From: Streptomyces barringtoniae
GTDB lineage: Bacteria > Actinomycetota > Actinomycetes > Streptomycetales > Streptomycetaceae
Direction: 5' to 3'
DNA length: 64,000 nucleotides
NCBI RefSeq assembly: GCF_020819595.1
Contig: NZ_JAJHNP010000018.1
Coordinates: 62,001-126,000, forward strand
The notes beneath the pieces were generated by a model. The model searched no databases and had not been told where the DNA came from. It saw nothing but the letters and a program-made list of their open reading frames with translations. Position numbers and translations under genes: made by a program. This document shows, one piece after another, positions 47,496-58,116 of the stretch (its first letter is position 1; each line of letters starts with the position of its first letter).

Positions 47496-49484
47496 GTGAG
47501 CGACACCACCGATCTGATGGGCGCACGTGTCGAGGAGACCGCTGCCGCGCCCGCCACGGACGCCTCCGCGCCTGCCACCGGTGCCGGCTCCCGGCGGCGC
47601 CGCGGTACCGGCCTCGAGGGCATGGTGCTGGCCGAGCTGCAGCAGGTCGCCTCGGGCCTCGGCATCAGGGGCACCGCGCGGATGCGCAAGAGCCAGCTGA
47701 TCGAGGTCATCAAGGAGGCGCAGGCCGCCGGGGGAGCTGCCCCCAAGGCCGAGACCGCCACCGAGACCAAGCCGAAGCGCCGCGCCACCTCCAAGGCCCG
47801 TACCGGCGACGACGCCGAGAAGAAGGCGGAGGCCAAGGCCGAGGCCCCCGCCGAGAAGGCCGTGGCCCAGCAGCAGATCGAGATCCCGGGCCAGCCGGCC
47901 TCCGACGACGCCCCGACCGAGCGCCGTCGCCGCCGTGCCACCGCCGAGGCCGGCAGCCCCGCCCCGAGCAGTGCCGAGACCGTCGCCGCCGAGGCCAAGG
48001 CGGAGCCCAAGGCCGAGACGCCGGCCCAGCAGCCGCAGGCGCAGGGCGAGGCCGCCAAGGGCGACGCCGGTGACGGCGACGGCCGTGGCCGCCGCGACCG
48101 CCGGGAGCGCGGCCGGGACCGCGAGCGCGACCGCGACCGTGACCGCGACCGCCGCGGCAAGGGCGACGACCAGCAGGGCGGCCAGCAGCGTCAGCCGCAG
48201 GGCCAGCAGCAGGGCGGCCGCCAGGACCGCCAGCAGGACGACGACGACTTCGAGGGCGGCCGCCGGGGCCGGCGCGGCCGTTACCGGGACCGCCGTGGCC
48301 GCCGTGGCCGCGACGAGATCGCCGAGCCGCAGCTCGCCGAGGACGACGTCCTGATCCCCGTCGCGGGCATCCTGGACATCCTCGACAACTACGCCTTCAT
48401 CCGGACCTCCGGCTACCTGCCGGGCCCGAACGACGTGTACGTCTCCCTCGCCCAGGTCCGCAAGAACGGCCTGCGCAAGGGCGACCACGTCACGGGTGCG
48501 GTCCGTCAGCCGAAGGAGGGCGAGCGCCGCGAGAAGTTCAACGCGCTGGTCCGCCTCGACTCCGTCAACGGCATGGCGCCCGAACACGGCCGTGGCCGCC
48601 CGGAGTTCAACAAGCTGACCCCGCTCTACCCGCAGGACCGGCTCCGCCTGGAGACCGACCCGGGTGTGCTGACGACCCGCATCATCGACCTGGTCTCGCC
48701 GATCGGCAAGGGCCAGCGCGGTCTGATCGTGGCCCCGCCGAAGACCGGTAAGACCATGATCATGCAGGCGATCGCCAACGCGATCACGCACAACAACCCC
48801 GAGTGCCACCTGATGGTCGTCCTCGTCGACGAGCGTCCGGAAGAGGTCACCGACATGCAGCGGTCGGTGAAGGGCGAGGTCATCTCCTCGACCTTCGACC
48901 GCCCGGCCGAGGACCACACCACGGTCGCCGAGCTCGCCATCGAGCGTGCCAAGCGCCTGGTGGAGCTGGGTCACGACGTCGTCGTGCTGCTCGACTCGAT
49001 CACGCGTCTGGGCCGCGCCTACAACCTGGCGGCTCCGGCCTCCGGACGCATCCTGTCCGGTGGTGTCGACTCGACCGCGCTGTACCCGCCGAAGCGGTTC
49101 TTCGGTGCGGCGCGCAACATCGAGGACGGCGGTTCGCTGACCATCCTGGCCACGGCTCTCGTGGACACCGGGTCCCGCATGGACGAGGTGATCTTCGAGG
49201 AGTTCAAGGGCACGGGCAACATGGAGCTCAAGCTCGACCGCAAGCTCGCGGACAAGCGGATCTTCCCCGCCGTGGACGTCGACGCCTCCGGTACGCGTAA
49301 GGAAGAGATCCTGCTCGGGGCCGAGGAGCTGGGCATCGTCTGGAAGCTGCGCCGAGTGCTGCACGCGCTGGACCAGCAGCAGGCGATCGAGCTGCTGCTC
49401 GACAAGATGAAGCAGACCAAGTCGAACGTCGAGTTCCTGATGCAGATTCAGAAGACGACGCCGACGCCCGGCAACGGCGACTAG
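47496..49484 (+). CDS. rho: Transcription termination factor Rho
   Basis: 662 residues from the GTG at 47496, with AGGGAAGGA upstream. Rho_N helix bundle near residues 39-75 (LEGMVLAELQQVASGLGI), then an actinobacterial insertion of about 170 residues. The insertion is first Ala/Glu/Lys-rich and then Arg/Asp/Gln-rich (RDRRERGRDRERDRDRDRD), which extends RNA binding. The CSD-like RNA domain (ILDILDNYAFIRTSGYLPG) and the hexameric ATPase follow, with P-loop APPKTGKT near 413-420, ERPEEVTDM and DSITRLGRAYN. It unwinds RNA-DNA hybrids to end transcription. An intrinsic terminator follows the gene. Confidence 0.95.
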   Translation: MSDTTDLMGARVEETAAAPATDASAPATGAGSRRRRGTGLEGMVLAELQQVASGLGIRGTARMRKSQLIEVIKEAQAAGGAAPKAETATETKPKRRATSKARTGDDAEKKAEAKAEAPAEKAVAQQQIEIPGQPASDDAPTERRRRRATAEAGSPAPSSAETVAAEAKAEPKAETPAQQPQAQGEAAKGDAGDGDGRGRRDRRERGRDRERDRDRDRDRRGKGDDQQGGQQRQPQGQQQGGRQDRQQDDDDFEGGRRGRRGRYRDRRGRRGRDEIAEPQLAEDDVLIPVAGILDILDNYAFIRTSGYLPGPNDVYVSLAQVRKNGLRKGDHVTGAVRQPKEGERREKFNALVRLDSVNGMAPEHGRGRPEFNKLTPLYPQDRLRLETDPGVLTTRIIDLVSPIGKGQRGLIVAPPKTGKTMIMQAIANAITHNNPECHLMVVLVDERPEEVTDMQRSVKGEVISSTFDRPAEDHTTVAELAIERAKRLVELGHDVVVLLDSITRLGRAYNLAAPASGRILSGGVDSTALYPPKRFFGAARNIEDGGSLTILATALVDTGSRMDEVIFEEFKGTGNMELKLDRKLADKRIFPAVDVDASGTRKEEILLGAEELGIVWKLRRVLHALDQQQAIELLLDKMKQTKSNVEFLMQIQKTTPTPGNGD

Positions 49485-49507
49485 TCGGTAGAGACTGGGT
49501 AAGAAAG

Positions 49508-49546
49508 AGAGCCGCCCCCCGTCAATCGGTGACGGGGGGCGGCTCT
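49508..49546 (+). terminator. Intrinsic terminator after rho
   Basis: GAGCCGCCCCCCGTC pairs perfectly over 15 bp with GACGGGGGGCGGCTC around a 7-nt loop, followed by TTTGG. Confidence 0.85.
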
Positions 49547-49614
49547 TTGGCGCTGAGAGGTACGGGTGCGTGTCACGCGCCCCTTCTGACTCATCGCCTC
49601 ATGGGGGGACTCTT

Positions 49615-51504
49615 TTGTCCACACCTCTGCCCCGCGCCGGCCGGCACAGACGTCGCATACGCATCGGCCTGCCCGTCGCCGCCGCCGGTGTCGCCGCGGC
49701 CGTCGCCGCCGCGCTGCTGACCACCTCCGCCGGTGCCACGACGGCCTCGGCCTCGCCGACCGTCAAGCCGGCCACCAGCTCCGCGTCGCTCAGCGAGCTG
49801 ACGGACCGCGTCGCGGGCGCGCTCACCACCGACAAGGACTTCAAGAAGGCCTCGCGGACCAAGGACACGAGCGGCGCCGGGACGTCGTCCTCGTCGTCCT
49901 CGTCTTCTTCGTCTTCTTCGTCTTCCTCGTCCACGGCGTCCGGCACCGGCACCGTCAGCCCGATGATCATCGGCGGTACCACCACGACCATCACCTCGGC
50001 CCCGTGGATGGCCCAGCTCTGGTACTACGACGACAAGGGCACCACGGCCACCGGCGACGACGTCGGCTTCTTCTGCGGCGGTGCCGTGGTGGCGCCGACG
50101 AAGATCCTGACCGCCGCGCACTGCGTCAAGGGCTTCGACTGGCACGCCAACGGCGCCATCGTCACCGGCACCGACCAGCTGCCCACCACCGACACCTCCG
50201 GCAACACCGACCTGCACGGCGGCACGGTCTCCGGTGTCTGGCGGCAGTGGAACCACCCGTCGTACAACGCGACGGCCATCGACAACGACATCGCCGTACT
50301 GACCCTGCCGAGCCCGGTCAAGGCCACGCCGATCCGCATGACGACGTCGACCGACACGGCGTCCTACGCGGCCGGCACGAGCGCCAAGGTCTACGGCTGG
50401 GGCCGCACCAGCTCCACCAGCCAGGACATCTCGCAGACGCTCAAGACGGCGACCCTGCCGATCCAGTCCGACAGCACGTGCGCGACCGCCTACAAGCAGC
50501 CCGACGGCAGCGACCCGTTCATCGCGGGCCACATGGTCTGCGCGGGCAACCCCGCGTCCGGCAGCGACTCCGGCACCACGGCCACCTGCAACGGCGACTC
50601 CGGCGGCCCGCTGGTCGTGAACAACCGCGTCGTCGGCATCGTCTCCTGGGGCGTGGAGAACTGCGTCGCCAAGGGTTCCTACAGCGTGTTCAGCAAGGTG
50701 AGGACGTACGTCGGCGCCGCCTACCCGCGCATCGACGACACCAACCTCAGCGGCGACCACAGGGCCGATCTGTTCGTCCGCAGCCAGTCCACGTCCACCG
50801 GCTACGAGAAGGACTCCCAGGGCACCTCGTTCGGGGCCCGCATCTCCTGGGGCAGCTTCTCGGGCTACAACACGATCCTGCAGACGGACCTGGACCGGGA
50901 CGGCTACCAGGACTTCGTCCTGCGCCGCAGCAGCGACGGCGCGGTCTTCTGGCTGCACTACATCCCGGCCACCCAGAGCTGGAGCAAGAAGGAGATCTTC
51001 AGCAACTGGTCCACCCGGAAGTTCACCGTCGCCCCCGGTGACGTCACCGGCGACTACCTGCCCGACCTGCTCTCGGTCGACTCCTCCGGCAACCTGTGGA
51101 TCTACCCGGGCAAGGGCGACGGCTCCTTCGCCTCCCCCGTCAAGGTGGGCTCCGGCTGGGGCCAGTACAACTCCCTGCGCGGCCACGGCGACTTCGACGG
51201 CGATGGCAAGGCCGACCTGATCGCCCGCCAGAGCAGCACCGGCGACGTGTACCTGTACCGGGGCACCGGCACGTCCGGCTCGGGCGCCTTCGCCGCCCGG
51301 ATCAAGGTGCGCAGCGCCTGGACCGGCTACAACGCCTTCGACGCGGTCGGCGACATCACCGGTGACGGCAAGGCCGACTTCCTGGCCCGCAACACCGGCG
51401 GCACGCTCTACCTGTACCCGGGCACCGGCAAGGCGACCAGCGAGATCTTTGCCACAAGGATCTCGGTCGGCACCGGTTTCCAGGCGTACGACATCTGGGG
51501 CTGA
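49615..51504 (+). CDS. Secreted trypsin-like serine protease with FG-GAP repeats
   Basis: 629 residues from a TTG at 49615 with GGGGGGA upstream. Signal peptide: basic HRRRIRIG, then a hydrophobic Ala/Val core and an AxA site near residue 45. A propeptide with a poly-Ser linker is followed by chymotrypsin fold S1: MIIGGTTTT, TAAHC with His169, NDIAVLTL with Asp225 and GDSGGP with Ser329. The C-terminal 230 residues contain about five FG-GAP/VCBS beta-propeller units with Ca-binding patterns (DRDGYQDFVL, DFDGDGKADLI, DITGDGKADFL). Extracellular; the propeller may bind substrate or cell wall. This fused layout is frequent in Streptomyces. Confidence 0.9.
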   Translation: MSTPLPRAGRHRRRIRIGLPVAAAGVAAAVAAALLTTSAGATTASASPTVKPATSSASLSELTDRVAGALTTDKDFKKASRTKDTSGAGTSSSSSSSSSSSSSSSSTASGTGTVSPMIIGGTTTTITSAPWMAQLWYYDDKGTTATGDDVGFFCGGAVVAPTKILTAAHCVKGFDWHANGAIVTGTDQLPTTDTSGNTDLHGGTVSGVWRQWNHPSYNATAIDNDIAVLTLPSPVKATPIRMTTSTDTASYAAGTSAKVYGWGRTSSTSQDISQTLKTATLPIQSDSTCATAYKQPDGSDPFIAGHMVCAGNPASGSDSGTTATCNGDSGGPLVVNNRVVGIVSWGVENCVAKGSYSVFSKVRTYVGAAYPRIDDTNLSGDHRADLFVRSQSTSTGYEKDSQGTSFGARISWGSFSGYNTILQTDLDRDGYQDFVLRRSSDGAVFWLHYIPATQSWSKKEIFSNWSTRKFTVAPGDVTGDYLPDLLSVDSSGNLWIYPGKGDGSFASPVKVGSGWGQYNSLRGHGDFDGDGKADLIARQSSTGDVYLYRGTGTSGSGAFAARIKVRSAWTGYNAFDAVGDITGDGKADFLARNTGGTLYLYPGTGKATSEIFATRISVGTGFQAYDIWG

Positions 51505-51543
51505 AACCCCAGGTGAGCGAGGCTCACCGCCCGTAACCCGATG

Positions 51544-51584
51544 ACGCACGGTGCCCATCGCCCCACGCGATGGGCACCGTGCGT
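51544..51584. terminator. Terminator after the protease gene
   Basis: ACGCACGGTGCCCATCG pairs with CGATGGGCACCGTGCGT, a 17-bp stem with loop CCCCACG. It lies between the protease gene and the LCP gene. Confidence 0.8.
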
Positions 51585-51700
51585 TGTGCAACCCTTGCCC
51601 GAGTTTCTCCGTCTGCCCTTACGGAGCGACGATGGAGCGGTACCGACCGCGCCTGACCCTGAAAGCAGGGGGTAACCGAGCGACGAGACCTAGGAGTGTC

Positions 51701-52831
51701 GTGTCCGCCGAGAGCACGCCGGAGCCCGGCATAACCACGCCGGGTGAGACCGGCCCCCACCGCAGCGGCAAGGGCCGCCGCCGCAAGGCCCGCGGCAAGG
51801 GCCGCAAGGGCGTACGCGTCGCGGCGTGGACGGCCGCCGGAGTGGTGGTGCTGGCGGGGACGGGCGCGGGCTACCTGTACTTCAGGCTCAACGGCAACAT
51901 CCGGAGCGTCGACATCGACCAGGCCCTCGGCAACGACCGGCCCTCGAAGATCGACAACGGCTCCGAGAACATCCTGGTCCTCGGCTCGGACACCCGCTCC
52001 GGCTCCAACAAGAAGCTCGGCGGCGGCACCGACGACGGCAGCGCCCGCTCCGACACGGCGATGATCGTCCACGTCTACGAGGGCCACAAGAAGGCCGGCG
52101 TGGTCTCCGTCCCCCGGGACACCCTGATCGACCGCCCGGCCTGCACCGACACCAAGGGCACCACGCACCCGGCCGCGAACGGCACGATGTTCAACGAGGC
52201 CTACTCCACCGGCGGCGCGGCCTGCGCGGTGAAGACCGTGGAGTCCCTCACCGGCATCCGCATGGACCACTACCTCGAGGTCGACTTCGCGGGCTTCCAG
52301 AAGCTCATCGACGACCTCGGCGGCGTCCCGGTCACCACGGCCAAGAGCATCGACGACCCGCAGAGCCACCTGAGCCTCAAGGCCGGCACCCACACCCTGA
52401 ACGGCCGGCAGGCCCTCGGCCTGGTCCGAACCCGGCACGGCGTGGGCGACGGCTCCGACCTGGGCCGCATCCAGCTCCAGCAGGCCTTCGTCAAGGCGCT
52501 GCTCAACCAGGTCAAGCACGTCGGCGTGCTCACCAGCCCCAAGAAGCTGTACGACCTCGCCGACACCGCCACCAAGACGGTCACCACCGACTCCGACCTC
52601 GGCTCGGTCAACTCCCTCATCGACTTCGCGGACGGCCTCAAGGGCATCGGCGCCAAGGACATGACCATGATCACCATGCCGGTCCGGTACGACCCGGCGA
52701 ACCCCAACCGCGTGCTCATGGAGAAGCAGAAGGCCCAGTTGGTCTGGGACGCGCTGAAGAACGACCGCCCGATCCCCAGGTCGGCCACGGCGGGTACGGC
52801 CACGGGTGAGGCCAACGGCGTGGTGAGGTAG
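51701..52831 (+). CDS. LytR-CpsA-Psr (LCP) family cell-wall glycopolymer ligase
   Basis: 376 residues from the GTG at 51701, with AGGAG 4 nt upstream; an in-frame ATG at 51632 is less likely. A basic cytoplasmic N-terminus (GKGRRRKARGKGRKG) precedes one membrane span (AAWTAAGVVVLAGTGAGYLY). The LCP domain follows: ILVLGSDTR, ARSDTAMIVHV, VVSVPRDT, and ALGLVRTRHGVGDGSDLGRI, where the Arg and Asp residues bind the prenyl pyrophosphate. LCP enzymes attach teichoic-acid-like polymers to peptidoglycan outside the membrane. Its place between rho and rpmE is conserved in Streptomyces. Confidence 0.9.
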   Translation: MSAESTPEPGITTPGETGPHRSGKGRRRKARGKGRKGVRVAAWTAAGVVVLAGTGAGYLYFRLNGNIRSVDIDQALGNDRPSKIDNGSENILVLGSDTRSGSNKKLGGGTDDGSARSDTAMIVHVYEGHKKAGVVSVPRDTLIDRPACTDTKGTTHPAANGTMFNEAYSTGGAACAVKTVESLTGIRMDHYLEVDFAGFQKLIDDLGGVPVTTAKSIDDPQSHLSLKAGTHTLNGRQALGLVRTRHGVGDGSDLGRIQLQQAFVKALLNQVKHVGVLTSPKKLYDLADTATKTVTTDSDLGSVNSLIDFADGLKGIGAKDMTMITMPVRYDPANPNRVLMEKQKAQLVWDALKNDRPIPRSATAGTATGEANGVVR

Positions 52832-52986
52832 CCGGCGGTACACCCGCTCACCCGCGGGAATAGAACAACCGCACCCCCGGTTTGGGTGGATGGCCCCAGT
52901 CCTGGCAGACTGGTACGTCGGCTCCGGTTCACGCTCCCGCACCCCGCGGCAGCGACCCGGCGCCCTCCCGAAACCTAGGAGACACC

Positions 52987-53211
52987 TTGAAGCGCGACAT
53001 CCACCCCGCGTACGTCGAGACGCAGGTCAGCTGCACCTGTGGCGCGTCGTTCACCACTCGTAGCACCATCGAGTCCGGCACCATCCGGGCCGAGGTCTGC
53101 TCCGAGTGCCACCCGTTCTACACGGGCAAGCAGAAGATCCTCGACACCGGTGGCCGTGTGGCCCGCTTCGAGGCCCGCTTCGGCAAGGCTGCCGCCGGCT
53201 CCAAGAAGTAG
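52987..53211 (+). CDS. rpmE: 50S ribosomal protein L31 (zinc form)
   Basis: 74 residues from a TTG at 52987, with TAGGAGA upstream, giving MKRDIHPAYVETQVSCTCGA. Cysteines in SCTCG and VCSECHPFYTGKQK form the zinc site, so this is the C+ paralogue used when zinc is sufficient; a C- form is normally encoded elsewhere under Zur control. Confidence 0.95.
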   Translation: MKRDIHPAYVETQVSCTCGASFTTRSTIESGTIRAEVCSECHPFYTGKQKILDTGGRVARFEARFGKAAAGSKK

Positions 53212-53316
53212 CGAGCCCCATTTCGCCGGTCCACGGTCACGCCCTCGTGGGGGTGTGCCCGGGACCGGCGTTTTTGGTCGCCCGCCCTTCCCTCACCCGC
53301 AGTACAGGAGCCCAAG

Positions 53317-54384
<1,068 letters not shown>

Positions 54385-54423
54385 GACACCTACGCACGTA
54401 CGAGCACGACACGGAGGACTTGC

Positions 54424-55269
54424 GTGAACCTGCTGCTCGCGGAGGTGGCCCAGGCCACCCAGCGGCTGGCCGACGCCGGCGTGCCCTCGCCGCGTACCGA
54501 CGCGGAGGAGCTCGCCGCGTTCGTGCACGGTGTGAAGCGCGGCGGACTGCACTCCGTGAAGGACTCGGACTTCGACGCCCGGTACTGGGAGGTCATCGCC
54601 CGGCGCGAACAGCGCGAGCCGCTGCAGCACATCACCGGGCGGGCCTACTTCCGCTACCTGGAACTCCAGGTGGGTCCGGGCGTGTTCGTGCCCCGGCCCG
54701 AGACCGAGTCCGTGGTGGGCTGGGCCATAGACGCCGTACGCGCCATGGACGTCGTCGAGCCGTGCATCGTCGACCTGTGCACCGGCTCCGGCGCCATCGC
54801 GCTCGCCCTCGCCCAGGAGGTCCCGCGCTCGCGTGTGCACGCCGTGGAGCTGTCCGAGGACGCCCTGGTGTGGACGCGGAAGAACGTGGCGGGGTCCAGG
54901 GTCGACCTGCGCCAGGGCGACGCCCTGACGGCCTTTCCCGACCTCGACGGACAGGTCGACCTGGTGATCTCCAACCCGCCGTACATCCCGCTCACGGAAT
55001 GGGAGTACGTGGCTCCGGAGGCCCGTGACTACGACCCCGAGATGGCGTTGTTCTCCGGCGAGGACGGCCTCGACCTGATCCGGGGCATCGAGCGCACCGC
55101 TCACCGGCTGCTGCGCCCGGGCGGTGTCGTCGTGATCGAGCACGCCGACACCCAGGGCGGCCAGGTGCCGTGGATCTTCACCGAGGAGCGGGGCTGGGCC
55201 GACGCGGCCGACCACCCGGACCTCAACAACCGCCCCCGGTTCGCGACCGCCCGCAAGGCGCTGCCGTGA
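54424..55269 (+). CDS. prmC: Release factor glutamine methyltransferase
   Basis: 281 residues from the GTG at 54424. N-terminal helical substrate domain, then a SAM Rossmann fold: VPRPETESVV, VDLCTGSGAIALALA and the catalytic NPPY at 184-187 in LVISNPPYIPLTEW. It N5-methylates the GGQ glutamine of RF1 and RF2. Located directly after prfA. Confidence 0.95.
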   Translation: MNLLLAEVAQATQRLADAGVPSPRTDAEELAAFVHGVKRGGLHSVKDSDFDARYWEVIARREQREPLQHITGRAYFRYLELQVGPGVFVPRPETESVVGWAIDAVRAMDVVEPCIVDLCTGSGAIALALAQEVPRSRVHAVELSEDALVWTRKNVAGSRVDLRQGDALTAFPDLDGQVDLVISNPPYIPLTEWEYVAPEARDYDPEMALFSGEDGLDLIRGIERTAHRLLRPGGVVVIEHADTQGGQVPWIFTEERGWADAADHPDLNNRPRFATARKALP

Positions 55270-55321
55270 GCACCCCGACCACTCTCATCCCGCAGTACGT
55301 GTACGAGGAGGCCCGCTAGAC

Positions 55322-55969
55322 ATGGCACGGCGATACGACACCAACGACGCGACCGACCGCGCGACGGGTCTGCGCGAGGCCGCGTCCGCCGTCCGCCGGG
55401 GCGAGCTGGTGGTCCTGCCGACCGACACCGTGTACGGCATCGGAGCCGACGCGTTCTCCTCGGAGGCGGTCGCCGACCTGCTCGCCGCCAAGGGCCGGGG
55501 CCGCAGTATGCCCACCCCCGTCCTCATCGGCTCCCCGAACACGCTGCACGGCCTCGTCACGGACTTCTCCGAGCTGGCCTGGGAACTGGTCGACGCGTTC
55601 TGGCCGGGCGCCCTCACCCTCGTCGCCAAGCACCAGCCGTCCCTGCAGTGGGACCTGGGCGACACGCGGGGCACGGTGGCCGTCCGCATGCCGCTGCACC
55701 CGGTCGCCATCGAACTGCTCACCGAGGTCGGCCCGATGGCCGTGTCCTCCGCCAACCTCACCGGCCACCCGGCCCCGGAGAACTGCGACGCCGCCCAGGA
55801 CATGCTCGCCGACTCCGTCTCCGTCTACCTCGACGGCGGCCCCACCCCGGGCAACGTGCCGTCGTCCATCGTGGACGTCACCGGCCGGGTGCCGGTGCTG
55901 CTGCGCGAGGGCGCGATCTCGCCGGAGGAGCTGCGCAAGGTCGTACCCGACCTCGAGGTGGCGAATTGA
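55322..55969 (+). CDS. L-threonylcarbamoyladenylate synthase (Sua5/TsaC family)
   Basis: 215 residues from the ATG at 55322. The YrdC-type domain is complete: VVLPTDTVYGIGADAF, then KGRGRSMPTPVLIG, FWPGALTLV, TVAVRMPLHPVA and AVSSANLTGHPAP. The enzyme makes threonylcarbamoyl-AMP from Thr, bicarbonate and ATP for tRNA t6A37. The additional C-terminal Sua5 domain is absent, so it is of the short TsaC type. It overlaps the next gene's TTG by 4 nt. Confidence 0.9.
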   Translation: MARRYDTNDATDRATGLREAASAVRRGELVVLPTDTVYGIGADAFSSEAVADLLAAKGRGRSMPTPVLIGSPNTLHGLVTDFSELAWELVDAFWPGALTLVAKHQPSLQWDLGDTRGTVAVRMPLHPVAIELLTEVGPMAVSSANLTGHPAPENCDAAQDMLADSVSVYLDGGPTPGNVPSSIVDVTGRVPVLLREGAISPEELRKVVPDLEVAN

Positions 55970-56643
55970 CGGCCCCTGAAGCGGGGCGTGGCATAGGCAT
56001 CGGGGAACGTGCGGCGGAGCAGACGACGACGTTCGGCTTTCCGCGCGACACCTTCCGCATCCTCCACGTCAGCACCGGCAATGTGTGCCGCTCGCCCATC
56101 ACCGAGCGGCTGACCCGCCATTTCGTGGCCGAGCGGCTCGGCGTGCTCGGCGGCGGGCTGATCGTGGAGAGCGCGGGCACCTGGGGTCACGAGGGCGCGC
56201 CGATGGAGGCCAACGCAGAAGCCGTGCTGGCCGACTTCGGCGCGGACGCCTCCGGCTTCACCGGCAGGGAACTGCTCGACGAGCACGTCATCATGGCCGA
56301 CCTGGTCCTCACCGCGACCCGCGACCACCGCGCCCAGGTCATCTCCATGGGCCATTCGGCGGGCCTGCGCACCTTCACCCTGAAGGAGTTCACCCGCCTG
56401 GTCCGCGCGATAGACACGGCCACGCTGCCGCCCCTGGAGGACGGCGTGGTCATGCGCGCCCGCGCCCTGGTCCGGGCGGCGGCGGCGCTGCGCGGGTGGC
56501 TGCTCGCGCCCACGGCGGAGGCGGACGAGGTCCACGACCCGTACGGGGCGCCCCTGACGTTCTTCCGGTCGATCGGGGACGAGATACACCAGGCGCTGGA
56601 TCCGGTGGTGACGGCGCTGACCGGGGTACCGGCGCGTACGTAG
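55966..56643 (+). CDS. Low-molecular-weight phosphatase-like protein lacking the catalytic Cys
   Basis: 225 residues; a TTG at 55966 overlapping the preceding stop, with GAGG upstream, fits best. LMW-PTP fold: ILHVSTGNVCRSPITERLTR. In active enzymes the loop is VCxGNxCRS; here the first, nucleophilic position is Ser and only the second Cys and the Arg remain. The general-acid DP motif is kept (VHDPYG). The family is recalled to have the same loop in other Streptomyces, so it may be a pseudo-phosphatase or use other chemistry. It lies in the prfA-atp housekeeping run; its partner is unknown. Confidence 0.8.
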   Translation: MTAPEAGRGIGIGERAAEQTTTFGFPRDTFRILHVSTGNVCRSPITERLTRHFVAERLGVLGGGLIVESAGTWGHEGAPMEANAEAVLADFGADASGFTGRELLDEHVIMADLVLTATRDHRAQVISMGHSAGLRTFTLKEFTRLVRAIDTATLPPLEDGVVMRARALVRAAAALRGWLLAPTAEADEVHDPYGAPLTFFRSIGDEIHQALDPVVTALTGVPART

Positions 56644-56726
56644 ACGCTGGACGTCGATACCGGGCATATCGCACATCCCCGGCCTACATTGGTGATACGT
56701 CACCGTCGACCGCCCGGGAGCCCGCC

Positions 56727-57965
56727 ATGTCGGTCACCCCTACCCTCGAGACCGACGTCCTGCGGCGGCAGGACCCGGCGATGGCCGAGATCCTCCTCGC
56801 GGAGCTGGACCGGCAGTCCACCACCCTGCAGCTGATCGCAGCCGAGAACTTCTGCTCGCCGGCCGTGCTCGCCGCGCTCGGCTCCGCGCTCGCCAACAAG
56901 TACGCCGAGGGCTATCCCGGCGCCCGGCACCACGGCGGCTGCGAGATCGTCGACCTCGCCGAACGCGCCGCCATCGACCGCGCCAAGGAGCTGTTCGGCG
57001 CCGAACACGCCAACGTCCAGTCCCACTCCGGATCCTCGGCCGTCCTGGCCGCCTACGCCGCCCTGCTGCGCCCCGGCGACACCGTCCTCGCCCTCGGACT
57101 GCACTACGGCGGCCATCTCACCCACGGCTCTCCCGCGAACTTCTCCGGCCGCTGGTTCGACTTCGTCGGGTACGGGGTGGACGCGGAGACCGGGCTCATC
57201 GACCACGACCAGGTGCGTCACCTGGCCCTGGGCCACCGTCCCAAGGCGATCGTGTGCGGCTCGATCGCCTATCCCCGGCACATCGACTACGCCTTCTTCC
57301 GCGAGGTCGCCGACGAGGTCGGGGCCTATCTGATCGCCGACGCCGCGCACCCGATCGGGCTGGTCGCCGGCGGCGCGGCGCCGAACCCGGTGCCGTACGC
57401 CGACATCGTGTGCGCGACCACCCACAAGGTGCTGCGCGGTCCGCGCGGCGGGATGATCCTGTGCGGCAGCGAACTGGCCGAGCGCGTCGACCGGGCGGTG
57501 TTCCCGTTCACCCAGGGCGGCGCGCAGATGCACACGATCGCCGCGAAGGCCGTCGCGTTCGGCGAGGCGGCAACACCGGCCTTCGCCGCGTACGCCCATC
57601 AGGTGGTCGCCAACGCACGGGTTCTCGCCGGTCACCTGGCCGCCGAGGGCCTGACGGTCACCACCGGCGGCACGGACACCCACCTGATCACCGCCGACCC
57701 CGCCCCGCTCGGGGTGGACGGCCGTACCGCGCGCGGCCGGCTGGCCGCCGCCGGAATCGTCCTGGACTGCTGCGCGCTGCCGCACGGCGACGGCCGGGGC
57801 CTGCGCCTGGGCACGGCCGCGGTGACCACGCAGGGCATGGGGGAGCCGGAGATGGTGCGGATCGCCGCGCTGATGGCGGCCGTGCTGCGCGGCGAGCGGG
57901 ATCCTGCCGGGGCCCGGGACGAGGTGCGCGTTCTCACAGGAGCTTTTCCGCCGTATCCGGGCTGA
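56727..57965 (+). CDS. glyA: Serine hydroxymethyltransferase (divergent paralogue)
   Basis: 412 residues from the ATG at 56727, with GGGAG upstream. PLP fold-type I: LQLIAAENFCSPAVL, NKYAEGYPGARHHGGCE, the PLP lysine K234 in ATTHKVLRGPRGGMI and ALPHGDGRGLRLGT. It interconverts serine and glycine with tetrahydrofolate. The active-site segment has HH where typical SHMT has YY (RYYGGCE), so specificity may differ. Streptomyces usually carry another glyA elsewhere; this copy is conserved beside the WecA-like gene. Confidence 0.85.
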   Translation: MSVTPTLETDVLRRQDPAMAEILLAELDRQSTTLQLIAAENFCSPAVLAALGSALANKYAEGYPGARHHGGCEIVDLAERAAIDRAKELFGAEHANVQSHSGSSAVLAAYAALLRPGDTVLALGLHYGGHLTHGSPANFSGRWFDFVGYGVDAETGLIDHDQVRHLALGHRPKAIVCGSIAYPRHIDYAFFREVADEVGAYLIADAAHPIGLVAGGAAPNPVPYADIVCATTHKVLRGPRGGMILCGSELAERVDRAVFPFTQGGAQMHTIAAKAVAFGEAATPAFAAYAHQVVANARVLAGHLAAEGLTVTTGGTDTHLITADPAPLGVDGRTARGRLAAAGIVLDCCALPHGDGRGLRLGTAAVTTQGMGEPEMVRIAALMAAVLRGERDPAGARDEVRVLTGAFPPYPG

Positions 57966-58116
57966 ACGGGGGTAGGCGTTGTCCCGTACATCCCGTTGTG
58001 CGCCATGACCCACAGCCAGGCGTGCAACCATCGTGGCTACCCGGAAGTCCCCATCCGTATACGTCCATCGCTAGGGTGTGGGGCTGTGATGGCCAGCGAG
58101 ACCCGTGGGGAAGCCT

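Noticed and set aside
49885..49935. Serine-codon tract in the protease gene as a phase-variable microsatellite
   Set aside because: The tract mixes TCG, TCC and TCT codons; changes of whole codons would only alter the linker, and no frame switch is suggested.
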